A stretch of 64,000 nucleotides of DNA from Mycobacterium sp. EPa45 (GTDB taxonomy: Bacteria > Actinomycetota > Actinomycetes > Mycobacteriales > Mycobacteriaceae). Location of the stretch: contig NZ_CP011773.1 of the NCBI RefSeq assembly GCF_001021385.1, positions 3,844,001 to 3,908,000 of the forward strand. Reading direction: 5' to 3'. This document shows positions 47,041 to 57,018 of this stretch, piece by piece (within the stretch, counting starts at the first letter, position 1; each line of letters opens with the position of its first letter). Made by a program: the position numbers and the translations under genes. Below the pieces are notes generated by a model, which was given only the letters and a program-made list of their open reading frames with translations, searched no databases and was not told the DNA's origin.

Positions 47041-48960
47041 CTATGTGGCCTGAAGGATCAGCGGTGCGCCGGGATCGGCCGAGAGCGGGACGTTCTGCCG
47101 CTGCAACAGCCAGGCCGCGATGTTGTGGAACAGCGGTGCGGCCGAGTGACCCGGTGTGCCATCCGGGTTGCGCTGCGGGTTGTTCATCATGATGCCGATG
47201 ACGTAGCGGGGGTCGTCGGCGGGCGCCATGCCGGCGAAGGTGATCCAATAGACATCGCTGTAATAGCAGCCGCAGGCCGGGTTGATCTGCTGCGCGGTAC
47301 CGGTCTTGCCGGCGATCTGATAGCCGTCGACGGCGGCCGGCGCCCCGGTGCCCTGCTGGTAACCCATCGGGTCGCGCTGGACGATGGCGCGGAACATGTT
47401 CCGCACGGTGCGGGCGGTGTCAGGGGAAACGACGCGAATGCCTGCGGGTTGCGGCTCTTCGGTGCGGGTGCCGTCGGCGGCGATGGTGGCCTTGACGATT
47501 CGCGGCGGGATTCGCAACCCGTCATTGGCGATCGCCTGGTACATCCCGGTCATCTGCAACAGTGTCATCGAAAGGCCCTGTCCGATGGGCAGATTGGAGA
47601 ACGTGCTGCCTGACCACTGGTCGATCGGCGGCACCAGACCCGAGCTTTCGCCGGGCAGACCGACTCCCGTGCGCTGCCCGAGGCCGAACTTGCCGAGCAT
47701 GTCGTAATAGCGCTCCGGCCCGATCCGCTGCGCGAGCATCAGTGTGCCGACGTTCGAGGACTTCCCGAACACGCCGGTGGTGGTGTACGGCATCGTGCCG
47801 TGGTTCCACGCGTCGTTGACGGTGACCCCACCCATGTTGATCGAGCCGGGTACCTGGAGCACCTCGTCGGGGTTCGACAGCCCGTACTCGATCACCGACG
47901 AGGCGGTGACGATCTTGTTCACCGATCCCGGCTCGTACGGCGAAGTGACCGGCAGGTTGCCCAATTGCTTGTCCTGCTGGCGCCCGATGTCCTGGCTGGG
48001 ATCGAAGGTGTTGTCATTGGACATCGCAAGCACTTCACCGGTTTTCGCATCCAGCACCACCGCGGAGACGTCCTTGGCGCCGGAGGCGTCCTTGGCCATC
48101 TGCACCTGCTGCTGAACGTAGAACTGGATGTCGTCGTCGAGAGTGAGCTGCACGGTCGCGCCGTTGACGGCGTCGTGCTTGTTGCGGTAACTGCCGGGGA
48201 TGACGACACCGTCGGAGCCGCGGTCGTAGGTGATCGAGCCGTCGGTGCCCGACAGCTTCGAGTCCATCGAATCCTCGAGACCGAGCAGGCCGTGGCCGTC
48301 CCAGTCGATGCCGCCGACGATGTTGGCCGCCAACGCACCGCCGGGGTACTGGCGCAGGTCCTGCCGCTCGGCGCCGATCTCGGGGAACTTCTTGGTGATG
48401 GCGTTGGCGATGGCCGGATCGACGGCCCGCGCGAGATAGACGAAAGTCTCGTTGCTGCGCAACTTCTTCAGCAGGGTGGCCGCGTCGGGCTTGTTGCCGA
48501 GCTTGCCGGCCACCTCGGTGGCGATCTGAGTGAGCCGCTTGTCGGGGTCCGGTGCTGCGGGCGACTTGTCCTTGGCCTCGGTGAGCTGCTTGCGGATCTT
48601 GGCCGGCTGGAACGTCAGTGCCCTGGCCTCGATGGTGAACGACAACTTGTCGAAGTTGCGGTCGACGATGCTGCCGCGCACCGCTTTCTCGACGTCGGTC
48701 ACCTTGAGCTGGCTTGCGGCCTCGGCACGCAGGCCGGCGGCCTGAGGCACCTGGAGGTTGAACAACTGGGCGGCGGCCACGCCCAGCGCCAGAAAGATGA
48801 CGATATTTCCCGCGCGGTGCCGGAACACGAATGATGCTGTGCGACTGCCAGTCTCGACCAGCTTGCGAGTACGTCGCGCCTTCGCCGGGCGGCCCGGCCC
48901 GCTGTCCGATTGAGCCTTGACCGCCGACGTGTGCTGCCGCTTGGTTTCGCGGCGACTCAC
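47041..48960 (-). CDS. pbpB: Septal transpeptidase PbpB (FtsI/PBP3)
   Basis: A 639-residue class B penicillin-binding protein. A basic cytoplasmic N-terminus of ~47 residues is followed by one membrane span (about 48-68), a PBP dimerisation domain and the transpeptidase domain. Catalytic motifs are SVNK within EPGSVNK (nucleophile Ser), SSN within GKSSNVG, and KTGT. A conserved CGCY segment follows the KTGT motif and could form a disulfide or metal site. GTG 48960 overlaps the FtsL-like gene's stop (GTGA). It works with FtsW at the septum. Confidence 0.97.
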   Translation of the reverse strand: MSRRETKRQHTSAVKAQSDSGPGRPAKARRTRKLVETGSRTASFVFRHRAGNIVIFLALGVAAAQLFNLQVPQAAGLRAEAASQLKVTDVEKAVRGSIVDRNFDKLSFTIEARALTFQPAKIRKQLTEAKDKSPAAPDPDKRLTQIATEVAGKLGNKPDAATLLKKLRSNETFVYLARAVDPAIANAITKKFPEIGAERQDLRQYPGGALAANIVGGIDWDGHGLLGLEDSMDSKLSGTDGSITYDRGSDGVVIPGSYRNKHDAVNGATVQLTLDDDIQFYVQQQVQMAKDASGAKDVSAVVLDAKTGEVLAMSNDNTFDPSQDIGRQQDKQLGNLPVTSPYEPGSVNKIVTASSVIEYGLSNPDEVLQVPGSINMGGVTVNDAWNHGTMPYTTTGVFGKSSNVGTLMLAQRIGPERYYDMLGKFGLGQRTGVGLPGESSGLVPPIDQWSGSTFSNLPIGQGLSMTLLQMTGMYQAIANDGLRIPPRIVKATIAADGTRTEEPQPAGIRVVSPDTARTVRNMFRAIVQRDPMGYQQGTGAPAAVDGYQIAGKTGTAQQINPACGCYYSDVYWITFAGMAPADDPRYVIGIMMNNPQRNPDGTPGHSAAPLFHNIAAWLLQRQNVPLSADPGAPLILQAT

Positions 48961-50072
48961 TGCCCGGCTCCGGCGGGCGGCACGGGTGCATCGGCCGGCG
49001 CCGCCACCGGAACATCCGGGGTCATCGCCGGCGGTGTGGCGTCCACCGGAGCCGGGACCGCCGCCGGCGCTGGAGCGGGGACCGCTGCGGGGGCCTGAGC
49101 CGGGACCGCCAGCGTGCCGGGAAGAGGTGCCTGCGCCGCGGCGGGTGGTGCTGCGAGCGCGCCGGGCGCCAGAACTGTGCCTGGCAACGCCGCCAGTGGA
49201 ACGCCAAAGGGCATCGCACCATTCAACGGCAAACCACCGAGCGGAGTCGGTGCGACACGCACCGGAACCTCCGGCGAACTTCCCGGCTTCGGCGCGGCCA
49301 CCGGGGCCGGCACCGGCGCGGCAGGCGGCTGCGGCTTATCGTCGGGCAGCTTGCTGTTCAGCGGCGGCGGCGGAACGCCTTCGGCCGGCTTGGGCTTGCC
49401 CACCACGGTCCAGTTGCCCGTCGGATCCTGCACCAGATGCGCGGTGTCCTTGGACGGGATCATGCCCAGATTGCGTGCGGACTCGGCCAGCGCCGGAGCG
49501 GACTCGGCCTCCAGCACATCGCGTTCGAGGGCTTCTTTCTGCTGCGACAGCGCCTCATTCGTGGAACGGGCGGTGCCCAGCTGGTACGACCGCTGCGCGG
49601 CGTCGGTGGACAGCCACAGCGTGACCCCGAGCCCGAGGCCCAGCGCCCCGATCACCAGCACCACGAACGGGACCTTCGCCACCAGAGTCTGCGGGCGCAG
49701 GTCGATGGTGGCCAGGCGGGCGATGAGCCGCTCGCGTAGTGGCGGCCGGACGACCTTGGGCGCCTTGGCCTTACGCGCCTTCGCGCGCGCCTTGGCCTGA
49801 TTGACGTTCTTGGCGCGGGTCGGGCGTTCGGTGGGCCGGGCGACGGGCGCGGTCTGCGGGCCCTGCCGCACGGCGCGCGGCTCGTGGGGCCGACGGGCCG
49901 ATGCACGCCCACCCCGGGCCGGCGCCTCCGTGCCGCGGCGGCGCGCGGTGGCGGTTGCGGCGCCCGCCTTCTTCTTGGCCGACTTCTTGGGTTCCTTCTT
50001 GTCCCGCTTGGCCCCGTCCCGTTTGACCCCTGCGCGATCCATCGAATCAACCGGCTTGCGCCCCACCTTCAT
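48957..50072 (-). CDS. FtsL-like proline-rich membrane protein (Rv2164c-like)
   Basis: A 371-residue bitopic protein in the FtsL position of the cluster. The first ~125 residues are very basic (Lys/Arg/Ala-rich), followed by a membrane span at about 133-155 and a coiled-coil segment of ~45 residues (NEALSQQKEALERDVLEAESAP). The rest, about 150 residues, is a Pro/Ala/Val-rich extracytoplasmic tail, probably extended in the cell wall. The span plus short coiled coil match FtsL; the tail is specific to mycobacteria. GTG/ATG start at 50072 touches the rsmH stop. Confidence 0.85.
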   Translation of the reverse strand: MKVGRKPVDSMDRAGVKRDGAKRDKKEPKKSAKKKAGAATATARRRGTEAPARGGRASARRPHEPRAVRQGPQTAPVARPTERPTRAKNVNQAKARAKARKAKAPKVVRPPLRERLIARLATIDLRPQTLVAKVPFVVLVIGALGLGLGVTLWLSTDAAQRSYQLGTARSTNEALSQQKEALERDVLEAESAPALAESARNLGMIPSKDTAHLVQDPTGNWTVVGKPKPAEGVPPPPLNSKLPDDKPQPPAAPVPAPVAAPKPGSSPEVPVRVAPTPLGGLPLNGAMPFGVPLAALPGTVLAPGALAAPPAAAQAPLPGTLAVPAQAPAAVPAPAPAAVPAPVDATPPAMTPDVPVAAPADAPVPPAGAGQ

Positions 50073-51232
50073 CAGCTTTTCCCTCCCCGTCCCGGGTTGC
50101 TCGACTTCACGCGCTGCAGTGCCCGCAATCGAACCGGGGCACTGCGTGGATTGCGTTCGACTTCGTCGGCGCCGGCACGTTCGGCACCGCGGGTGATCGC
50201 ACTGAATTCCGGTTCGTAGCCGGGCAGTTCGACGGGCAGGTTCGCCGGCGAGCGGGATGCGGTGGCGGCGGCGAATGTCGTCTTGACGATCCGGTCCTCC
50301 AGCGACTGATACGACATCACCGCGATCCGGCCGCCGGTCCGTAGCGCGGCCAGCGCCGCGGGCAGGGCCGCCGTCAGCGACTCCAGCTCGGCGTTGACCG
50401 CGATCCTCAGCGCTTGGAAGGTTCGCTTCGCGGGATGACCGCCGGTCCGCCGCGCGGGAGCCGGGATGCCCTTGTAGATGATCTCGACGAGTTCGCCGGT
50501 CGTGGTGAGCGGCGCCTGCTGGCGGCGCTCGACGATCAGCCCGGCGATCCGGTGGGCGAATTTCTCCTCGCCGAAGCGGCGCAGGATGTCGGTCAGTTCG
50601 GCGCGGTCGTAGGTGTTGAGGATTTCCGCGGCGGTCAGCGGGGCGTCGGTGTCCATCCGCATGTCCAGCGGCGCGTCCTTGGAGTAGGCGAATCCGCGCT
50701 CGGCCTGGTCGAGCTGCATCGACGAGACACCGAGATCGAAGAGCACGCCGTCGACCGATTCGATTGTCCCGCAGCCTGCTTCGACGAGTGCGTCGGCGAT
50801 GCCGTCGTAACGGGTGTGTACCAGGGTGATCCGATCGGCGAACGGCGCCAGCCGCGCCCGCGCCCCGGCCAGCGCGGCGGGATCGCGGTCCAGGCCGATC
50901 AGCCGCAACTCCGGGAAGTCGGTCAGGAATCGCTCGGAATGCCCACCTGCGCCGAGGGTCGCGTCGACCAGGACGGCGCCCGGGCGGGTCAGCGCCGGGC
51001 CGAGGATTTCGACGCAGCGGTCCAGCAGGACGGGGATGTGCCCGTGGTCGGATGCGTCAACCACGACCGGACCTCCCGATGACTCTGGGTATGCCCCTGC
51101 ATCGAGGTCCCTGTCCGAACTGGCGAACCTGGCGTTGGGGAAGTACGTCAGGGTCGGTTCGGGCAGAGACCACGATGCACGGGCTACCTCCGGCTGGGCA
51201 GCCAGCTCAGATGATGTCGCTGAGTGCGTCAT
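50072..51232 (-). CDS. rsmH: 16S rRNA (cytosine-1402-N4) methyltransferase
   Basis: A 386-residue SAM-dependent methyltransferase (MraW) that methylates C1402 in the ribosomal P site. SAM motif [11 protein letters not shown] and GLDRDPAAL, the [14 protein letters not shown] catalytic motif, the [12 protein letters not shown] segment and the C-terminal [14 protein letters not shown] are visible. An N-terminal extension of ~60 residues ([17 protein letters not shown]) is shared with M. tuberculosis, supporting ATG 51232. That start lies inside the end of mraZ (26-base overlap). Confidence 0.95.
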   Translation of the reverse strand: MTHSATSSELAAQPEVARASWSLPEPTLTYFPNARFASSDRDLDAGAYPESSGGPVVVDASDHGHIPVLLDRCVEILGPALTRPGAVLVDATLGAGGHSERFLTDFPELRLIGLDRDPAALAGARARLAPFADRITLVHTRYDGIADALVEAGCGTIESVDGVLFDLGVSSMQLDQAERGFAYSKDAPLDMRMDTDAPLTAAEILNTYDRAELTDILRRFGEEKFAHRIAGLIVERRQQAPLTTTGELVEIIYKGIPAPARRTGGHPAKRTFQALRIAVNAELESLTAALPAALAALRTGGRIAVMSYQSLEDRIVKTTFAAATASRSPANLPVELPGYEPEFSAITRGAERAGADEVERNPRSAPVRLRALQRVKSSNPGRGGKS

Positions 51233-51638
51233 CGCTGGCCGCGGAGAAGTTCTCTTCGTGGGTCTCCTGGTATTCCTGCCAGGCCTGGGCGTCCCAGATC
51301 TCGAGGAAGTCGACGGCGCCGATCACCACGCATTCCTTGGACAGGTTGGCGTAGCGGCGGTGGTCCGCCGACAGCGTGATCCGGCCTTGGGAGTCGGGAT
51401 GCTGTTCGTCGGTGCCGGCCGCCAGGTTGCGCAGGAACGCACGCGCCTCCGGATTGCTGCGCGAGGTCTGCGAAGCCCGCCGGGCCAGCTGTTCGAATTC
51501 CGTGCGCGGGTAGACGGCAAGGCTGTGGTCTTGGCTCTTGGTGACCATCAGCCCTCCTGCCAGTGCGTCGCGGAATTTGGCGGGCAGTGTCAGCCGCCCT
51601 TTGTCGTCGAGCTTGGGCGTGTAGGTGCCGAGAAACAT
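51207..51638 (-). CDS. mraZ: Transcriptional regulator MraZ
   Basis: A 143-residue MraZ, identical in length to the M. tuberculosis protein. It has two tandem AbrB-like halves: [22 protein letters not shown] at the start and [18 protein letters not shown] in the middle, each with the conserved D-x-x-GR core. MraZ forms a ring-shaped oligomer that represses its own dcw operon in other bacteria. ATG 51638 follows AAGGAG by eleven bases; GTG 51644 is a less likely start because the site would be too close. An array of TGG-type repeats lies upstream. Confidence 0.96.
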   Translation of the reverse strand: MFLGTYTPKLDDKGRLTLPAKFRDALAGGLMVTKSQDHSLAVYPRTEFEQLARRASQTSRSNPEARAFLRNLAAGTDEQHPDSQGRITLSADHRRYANLSKECVVIGAVDFLEIWDAQAWQEYQETHEENFSAASDDALSDII

Positions 51639-51702
51639 GCTGTGCACATCTCCTTCACACCTGCTGGAGCCCCAGCCCCTCCGGAGCCGTCGCTCCGTTA
51701 AC

Positions 51703-51737
51703 CGCCACAATACCCCACAATCCCCCACTTTGCTCCA
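51703..51737 (-). promoter_or_regulatory. MraZ operator: four TGG-type repeats at exact 10-bp period
   Basis: On the minus strand TGGAG (51737-51733), TGGGG (51727-51723), TGGGG (51717-51713) and TGGCG (51707-51703) repeat every ten bases with five-base spacers. E. coli MraZ is known to bind three TGGGN repeats separated by five bases upstream of mraZ, so this is a close match in form. The last repeat is 65 bases before the mraZ start. Confidence 0.8.
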
Positions 51738-51764
51738 CAGATCGCCCTCGTTTTGGCACGGTTC

Positions 51765-51779
51765 CACCACTTTCTGCCA
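51765..51779 (-). promoter_or_regulatory. Second pair of MraZ-like repeats
   Basis: On the minus strand TGGCA (51779-51775) and TGGTG (51769-51765) have the same ten-base period as the main array, 28 bases further upstream. A third pair, TGGGG at 51845-51849 and 51855-51859, has the same period on the opposite strand. These could be weaker or auxiliary MraZ sites. Confidence 0.4.
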
Positions 51780-51860
51780 CCGAAAACAATTACGGACCCC
51801 AGGCAGTGCCGTCGCAGCCCACAAACGCCCAGTTCAGGGCACGGTGGGGCGAAGTGGGGC

Positions 51861-51894
51861 AACAAAAACGGGGCAGCCGGATCGGCTACCCCGT
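51861..51894 (-). terminator. Intrinsic terminator of the DUF3040 gene
   Basis: On the minus strand a hairpin with arms ACGGGG-T-AGCCG and CGGCT-G-CCCCGT (51894-51868), broken only by one mismatch, is followed by TTTTTGTT (51868-51861). It lies 17 bases after the stop of the DUF3040 gene and upstream of the mraZ operator. It separates that gene from the dcw operon. Confidence 0.8.
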
Positions 51895-51911
51895 ATGCGA
51901 GACGCTGGCGG

Positions 51912-52322
51912 TCACTCGTCGAAACGACGCCGGAAGCGATCCTCCATCCGGCTCGTGAACGATCCGCCGCCGCCCTTCGGCCGGCGCTGACGCTGACCGC
52001 CCGACGACGAAGACGGACCGGAGCGGTCCCGGCCACCGGCGACACGCGGGCCGGTGATCGCGTACACGACACCGCCGAACATCACCACGAAGCCCACCAC
52101 CGACAGAATCGGGAAGCTTCCGATCATCGTGGCCTTGAACGCAACCCCGGCAACCAGCATCGCCAGACCGATCACAAACAGGCCCGCGCCCTGCAATCGT
52201 CTGCGCGTGGAGGGGGCCCGCAGAGTTCCGCCCCGCACACTGGAGGCGAACTTGGGGTCCTCGGCATAGAGAGCGCTCTCGATCTGATCGAGCATGCGCT
52301 GCTCATGATCGGAGAGTGGCAT
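51912..52322 (-). CDS. DUF3040 membrane protein (Rv2169c-like)
   Basis: A 136-residue protein of the DUF3040 family. The N-terminal PLSDHEQRMLDQIESALYAEDPKFASS is the family signature. Two membrane spans lie at about 45-65 and 70-90, followed by a Gly/Ser/Arg-rich cytoplasmic tail. Function is unknown; the gene is regularly found upstream of mraZ in actinobacteria. ATG 52322 has GGAGG five bases upstream. A terminator follows, so it is a separate transcription unit. Confidence 0.92.
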   Translation of the reverse strand: MPLSDHEQRMLDQIESALYAEDPKFASSVRGGTLRAPSTRRRLQGAGLFVIGLAMLVAGVAFKATMIGSFPILSVVGFVVMFGGVVYAITGPRVAGGRDRSGPSSSSGGQRQRRPKGGGGSFTSRMEDRFRRRFDE

Positions 52323-52543
52323 TCGTCCCTCCTTGCCGACACGGCCGGTCACGATTCCGATAGAACTTGGCTGCCCAGCGATTACGGGGCGACTAACCAA
52401 ATGATACGAGCAGAAGTTGCCGCGTACCACCTAGTTGGTCCACCCGATTGTAGCTGTGTCCAGGCGTTGTTCAGTCCTCGCCATCACCACGTAAGGGGCT
52501 GGTCACCCCGGCACCGGTGAGCCGGGCCGAGACTGCACCGATA

Positions 52544-53194
52544 ATGGCCATGCAGACCCGGACCGATCCGCGAGACAAGAAGGGCATCGAGGCGTTGGCG
52601 ACTTTCCTCATCGATCTGTCGCCTTCCGACATGGCGCAGCGGCTTCACGACGCTCTGAGCGTGTATGTCGACGCGATGCGCTACCCGCGCGGCACCGAGG
52701 GGCAGCGCGCGGCGATGTGGCTCGAGCACACCCGCAGACGGGGCTGGAAAGCCGTCGCCGCGGTCGAAACCGACTCCGCCGCCGGCGAGTCAGCCGGCTC
52801 CGCACAGTTGGAGGGCGCTCCGCTGCTCGGTATCGCCTACGGCTACTGCGGGGCTCCGGACCAGTGGTGGCAGCAACAGGTGGTCTCGGGGCTGCACCGA
52901 ATCGGCGTGCCCGCCGCGGAGATCAGCCGACTGACCAGCAGTTACTTCGAGCTGACCGAGCTGCACATCCACCCGAGCGCTCAGGGGCGCGGACTGGGCG
53001 AGGCGCTGGCCCGACGGCTGCTGGCCGACCGCGGCGAGTCCCACGTGCTGCTGTCCACCCCGGAGATCATCGGCGAGTCCAACCGCGCCTGGCGGCTGTA
53101 TCGGCGGCTCGGCTTCACCGACGTCATCCGCGGCTACCACTTCGCCGGCGACCCCCGGGCGTTCGCCATTCTGGGCCGCAGCCTCCCGCTCTAG
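52544..53194 (+). CDS. GNAT-family N-acetyltransferase (Rv2170-like)
   Basis: A 216-residue acetyltransferase. The acetyl-CoA binding core is in LTELHIHPSAQGRGLGEALARRLL (position about 145-168, with the Q/RxxGxG/A pattern), then NRAWRLYRRLGF, the typical C-terminal strand. Residues before ~100 are less conserved. The start is ATG 52544; ATG 52550 is two codons later and GTG 52517 is a possible extension. No good ribosome-binding site is seen. It is divergent from DUF3040 and 23 bases before lppM. The M. tuberculosis counterpart is thought to acetylate protein lysines, but this cannot be judged here. Confidence 0.85.
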   Translation: MAMQTRTDPRDKKGIEALATFLIDLSPSDMAQRLHDALSVYVDAMRYPRGTEGQRAAMWLEHTRRRGWKAVAAVETDSAAGESAGSAQLEGAPLLGIAYGYCGAPDQWWQQQVVSGLHRIGVPAAEISRLTSSYFELTELHIHPSAQGRGLGEALARRLLADRGESHVLLSTPEIIGESNRAWRLYRRLGFTDVIRGYHFAGDPRAFAILGRSLPL

Positions 53195-53217
53195 CGCGAA
53201 TCTGGCACGATACCCAC

Positions 53218-53904
53218 GTGCGCGACCGATCCCGCCGCCTGCGATTGCGGGCCCTGGCGTTGTTGCTGCTCCTTGTCGCGCCCCTGGCGGTCGGCTGCGT
53301 GCGGGTGCACGCCTCGATCACGGTGTCGGCCGACGACCAGGTCTCCGGGCAGATCATCGCCGCGGCGAAAGCCCGCGACTCGGACGACCAGGGGCCGCAG
53401 TTCGACCTCAATGTGCCGTTCAGCCAGAAGATCTCGGTGTCGAAGTACTCTTCGGACGACTTCGTCGGCTCCGAGGCGGTGTTCTCGAACCTGAGCTTCT
53501 CCGAGGTCCCGCAGCTGGCGAACCTCAACCGTGAGGCCGCCGGGGTGGACATCTCGCTGCGCCGGGCCGGGAATCTGGTGATCCTCGAGGGCCGGGTCGA
53601 CCTGACCAGCGTCACCGACAGCGACGCTGACGTTTCGCTGACGGTTTCCTTCCCCGGCGAGGTCACCTCGACCAACGGCGACCGCCTCGACACCGACGTC
53701 GTCGAGTGGAAACTCAAGCCTGGCGTGGTCTCGACGATGAGCGCTCAGGCCCGCTACACCGATCCCAGTACCAGGTCATTCACCGGTGCGGCGCTCTGGC
53801 TCGGCCTCGGCGCCCTGGTGGTGTGCGGCGTCGTCGGCAGCCTGGCCTGGGTCAGCCGGGATCGCTCGCCGCGGTTCGCCAGCTCCGATCAGGCCGACGG
53901 CTAG
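53218..53904 (+). CDS. lppM: Lipoprotein/membrane protein LppM
   Basis: A 228-residue protein with a signal peptide (RDRSRRLRLRALALLLLLVAPLAVGC) whose lipobox gives Cys27. A beta-rich domain spans about 28-180 (VHASITVSADDQVSG onward), and a C-terminal membrane span is at about 187-210 with a short charged tail. The M. tuberculosis protein (227 residues) has been connected to cell-envelope glycolipid balance and phagosome events. GTG 53218 gives the matching length. It precedes the polyprenyl synthase in the same orientation. Confidence 0.88.
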   Translation: MRDRSRRLRLRALALLLLLVAPLAVGCVRVHASITVSADDQVSGQIIAAAKARDSDDQGPQFDLNVPFSQKISVSKYSSDDFVGSEAVFSNLSFSEVPQLANLNREAAGVDISLRRAGNLVILEGRVDLTSVTDSDADVSLTVSFPGEVTSTNGDRLDTDVVEWKLKPGVVSTMSAQARYTDPSTRSFTGAALWLGLGALVVCGVVGSLAWVSRDRSPRFASSDQADG

Positions 53905-55062
<1,158 letters not shown>

Positions 55063-55066
55063 GCCC

Positions 55067-56659
55067 ATGTCCGCCACCACACCAACCACATCGACCAGCC
55101 GGGCCGGCCTCACGCGCCTGGCAGCGTTCACCGCCGCCGACGAGGGCCGCCCGGCCCTGCTCGGTTTCCTCGGCGCGATCCTGCTCACGCTCGGCGGACT
55201 GGGTGCGGGCAGCACCCGTCAGCACGACCCTCTCCTCGAGTCGATGCACCTGTCCTGGTTGCGGTTCGGTCATGGCCTGGTGGTGTCGTCGGTGCTGCTG
55301 TGGGTCGGCGTTGTGCTGATGCTGGTGGCATGGCTGTGGGTGGGCCGGCGGGTACAGAGGGCAGGAGCGCAGCGACCCGGGGATGAATCGAGCTCGGACG
55401 ACGCCGGGGTCAGCGAGTTCACGATGATCGCGACCGCCGGGTTCTGGCTGGCTCCCCTGCTGTTGAGCGTTCCGCTGTTCAGTCGCGACACCTACTCGTA
55501 TCTGGCCCAGGGCGCGCTGCTGCGCGACGGTCTAGACCCGTACGCCGTGGGTCCGGTGGAGAACCAGAATTCGTTGCTGGACAACGTGAGTCCGATATGG
55601 ACCACCACCACCGCACCCTATGGGCCGGCGTTCATCCTGGTCGCCCGGTTCGTCACCAGCCTGGTCGGTGACCACGTGGTGGCAGGCACGATGCTGCTGC
55701 GGCTGTGCATGCTCCCCGGGCTGGCAATGCTGATCTGGGCGGCACCCAGGGTGGCCCGCCACATCGGCGCGAACGGCGCGGTGGCACTGTGGATCTGCGC
55801 GCTCAATCCGCTGGTGATCATCCATCTGATGGGCGGCGTGCACAACGAGATGCTGATGGTCGGGCTGATGATGGCCGGCATCGCGTTGACGTTCGCCCGC
55901 CACCACGCTGCGGGAGCGGCGTTGATCGCCGTGGCCGTCGCGGTCAAGGCCACCGCGGTGCTGGCGCTGCCGTTCATGGTGTGGGTGTGGATGAGACATT
56001 TACGCGCGCAGAAGATAGGTGCGGCAAGGGCTTTCGCGACCGCAGCGGCGGCTTCGGTGGCAATCTTCGTCGCGGTGTTCGCCGTGTTGTCCTGGGTCGC
56101 GGGGGTGGGACTGGGCTGGCTCACGGCACTGGCCGGCTCGGTGAAGATCATCAACTGGCTGACGATTCCGACCGCCATCGCGAACCTCACCAACGCGATC
56201 GGCGGACTCTTCATGCCGGTGAACTTCTATGCGGTGCTCGACGTCACCCGGATCGTCGGGATCGCGATCATTGCCGTGTCACTTCCCTTGCTGTGGTGGC
56301 GGTTTCGGCACGACGATCGCGAAGCGCTGACGGGCATCGCGTGGGCGATGCTGGTGGTGGTGCTGTTCGTTCCCGCCGCACTGCCGTGGTACTACACCTG
56401 GCCGCTCGCGGTCCTGTCGGCGCTGGCGCAGTCTCGCGCGGCGATCGCACTGATCGCCGGGTTCTCGACGTGGATCATGGTGATCTTCAAGCCAGACGGC
56501 TCACACGGCATGTACTCGTGGATCCACGTACTGCTGGCCACCGCCTGCGCACTGGCGGCCTGGTACTCGCTGAAGGTCAGTAGGCCATCGCCTGCGCGCG
56601 CCGAACCACCTCACGAGCCTGGTGAGCATGCAGCGCATCAACCGGGCGGGCGTTGCTGA
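55067..56659 (+). CDS. mptA: Alpha-1,6-mannosyltransferase MptA
   Basis: A 530-residue GT-C type polytopic membrane enzyme (about thirteen spans) that uses polyprenyl-phosphomannose to extend the alpha-1,6-mannan backbone of lipomannan. The catalytic loop FSRDTYSYLAQG is near residue 138. A conserved KPDGSHGMYSW loop lies towards the C-terminus. ATG 55067 is four bases after the prenyltransferase stop. Two oddities: a ~25-base repeat (55359-55383) encodes a hydrophilic insert in an early loop, and the last ~27 codons run antisense through the end of the Rv2175c-like gene, adding a Pro/Glu-rich tail (ARAEPPHEPGEHAAHQ). Confidence 0.93.
   Translation: MSATTPTTSTSRAGLTRLAAFTAADEGRPALLGFLGAILLTLGGLGAGSTRQHDPLLESMHLSWLRFGHGLVVSSVLLWVGVVLMLVAWLWVGRRVQRAGAQRPGDESSSDDAGVSEFTMIATAGFWLAPLLLSVPLFSRDTYSYLAQGALLRDGLDPYAVGPVENQNSLLDNVSPIWTTTTAPYGPAFILVARFVTSLVGDHVVAGTMLLRLCMLPGLAMLIWAAPRVARHIGANGAVALWICALNPLVIIHLMGGVHNEMLMVGLMMAGIALTFARHHAAGAALIAVAVAVKATAVLALPFMVWVWMRHLRAQKIGAARAFATAAAASVAIFVAVFAVLSWVAGVGLGWLTALAGSVKIINWLTIPTAIANLTNAIGGLFMPVNFYAVLDVTRIVGIAIIAVSLPLLWWRFRHDDREALTGIAWAMLVVVLFVPAALPWYYTWPLAVLSALAQSRAAIALIAGFSTWIMVIFKPDGSHGMYSWIHVLLATACALAAWYSLKVSRPSPARAEPPHEPGEHAAHQPGGRC
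55359..55383 (+). repeat. Short interspersed repeat, copy 2 (in mptA)
   Basis: A 25-base sequence differing at two positions from 28527-28551. Here it is read as RAGAQRPGD in a hydrophilic loop after the second span. The differing reading frame shows DNA-level relatedness. Confidence 0.6.
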
Positions 56660-56981
56660 TCGCCTCGCGCGCCCCATCGCGGGTGATCGTCAATGACGGG
56701 TCGGCGGTGAACAGCCAGCGCAGGATCTCGGTGTCGCGGTAGCCGCCGTCGCGCAGCACCGCCAGCAGGCCGGGCAGACTCTTGACCACCTCGCCGTGTG
56801 CGGTGAGAAAGGCTTTCGGGATCATCGGGACGCCGCCGCGTTTGACTGCGACGAGGTGCCCTTCGCGCAAATGCTGGTGCACCTTGGTCACCGGGACTCC
56901 CAACATCTCGGCGACCGCAGGCAGGTCGTACACGGGTTCGTCGGGATCCAATACGTCTTCGCCGGCAGGAATGCTGCTCAC
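56577..56981 (-). CDS. DNA-binding protein, Rv2175c-like
   Basis: A 134-residue winged-helix DNA-binding protein. The helix-turn-helix is around 22-45 (LPAVAEMLGVPVTKVHQHLREGHL); the C-terminal half (LRWLFTADPSLTITRDGAR, DALHAHQAREVVRRAQAMAY) is highly conserved in mycobacteria. The M. tuberculosis protein is a substrate of PknL, phosphorylated on Thr9 of its N-terminal tail, which prevents DNA binding. Here the GTG at 56981 has an in-frame stop four codons upstream, so that tail is missing. It is divergent from pknL and overlaps mptA by 83 bases. Confidence 0.92.
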   Translation of the reverse strand: MSSIPAGEDVLDPDEPVYDLPAVAEMLGVPVTKVHQHLREGHLVAVKRGGVPMIPKAFLTAHGEVVKSLPGLLAVLRDGGYRDTEILRWLFTADPSLTITRDGAREAISNARPVDALHAHQAREVVRRAQAMAY

Positions 56982-57018
56982 CGGCCTAGTCTAGAACTCC
57001 TTCATCGCGGCATACCAT

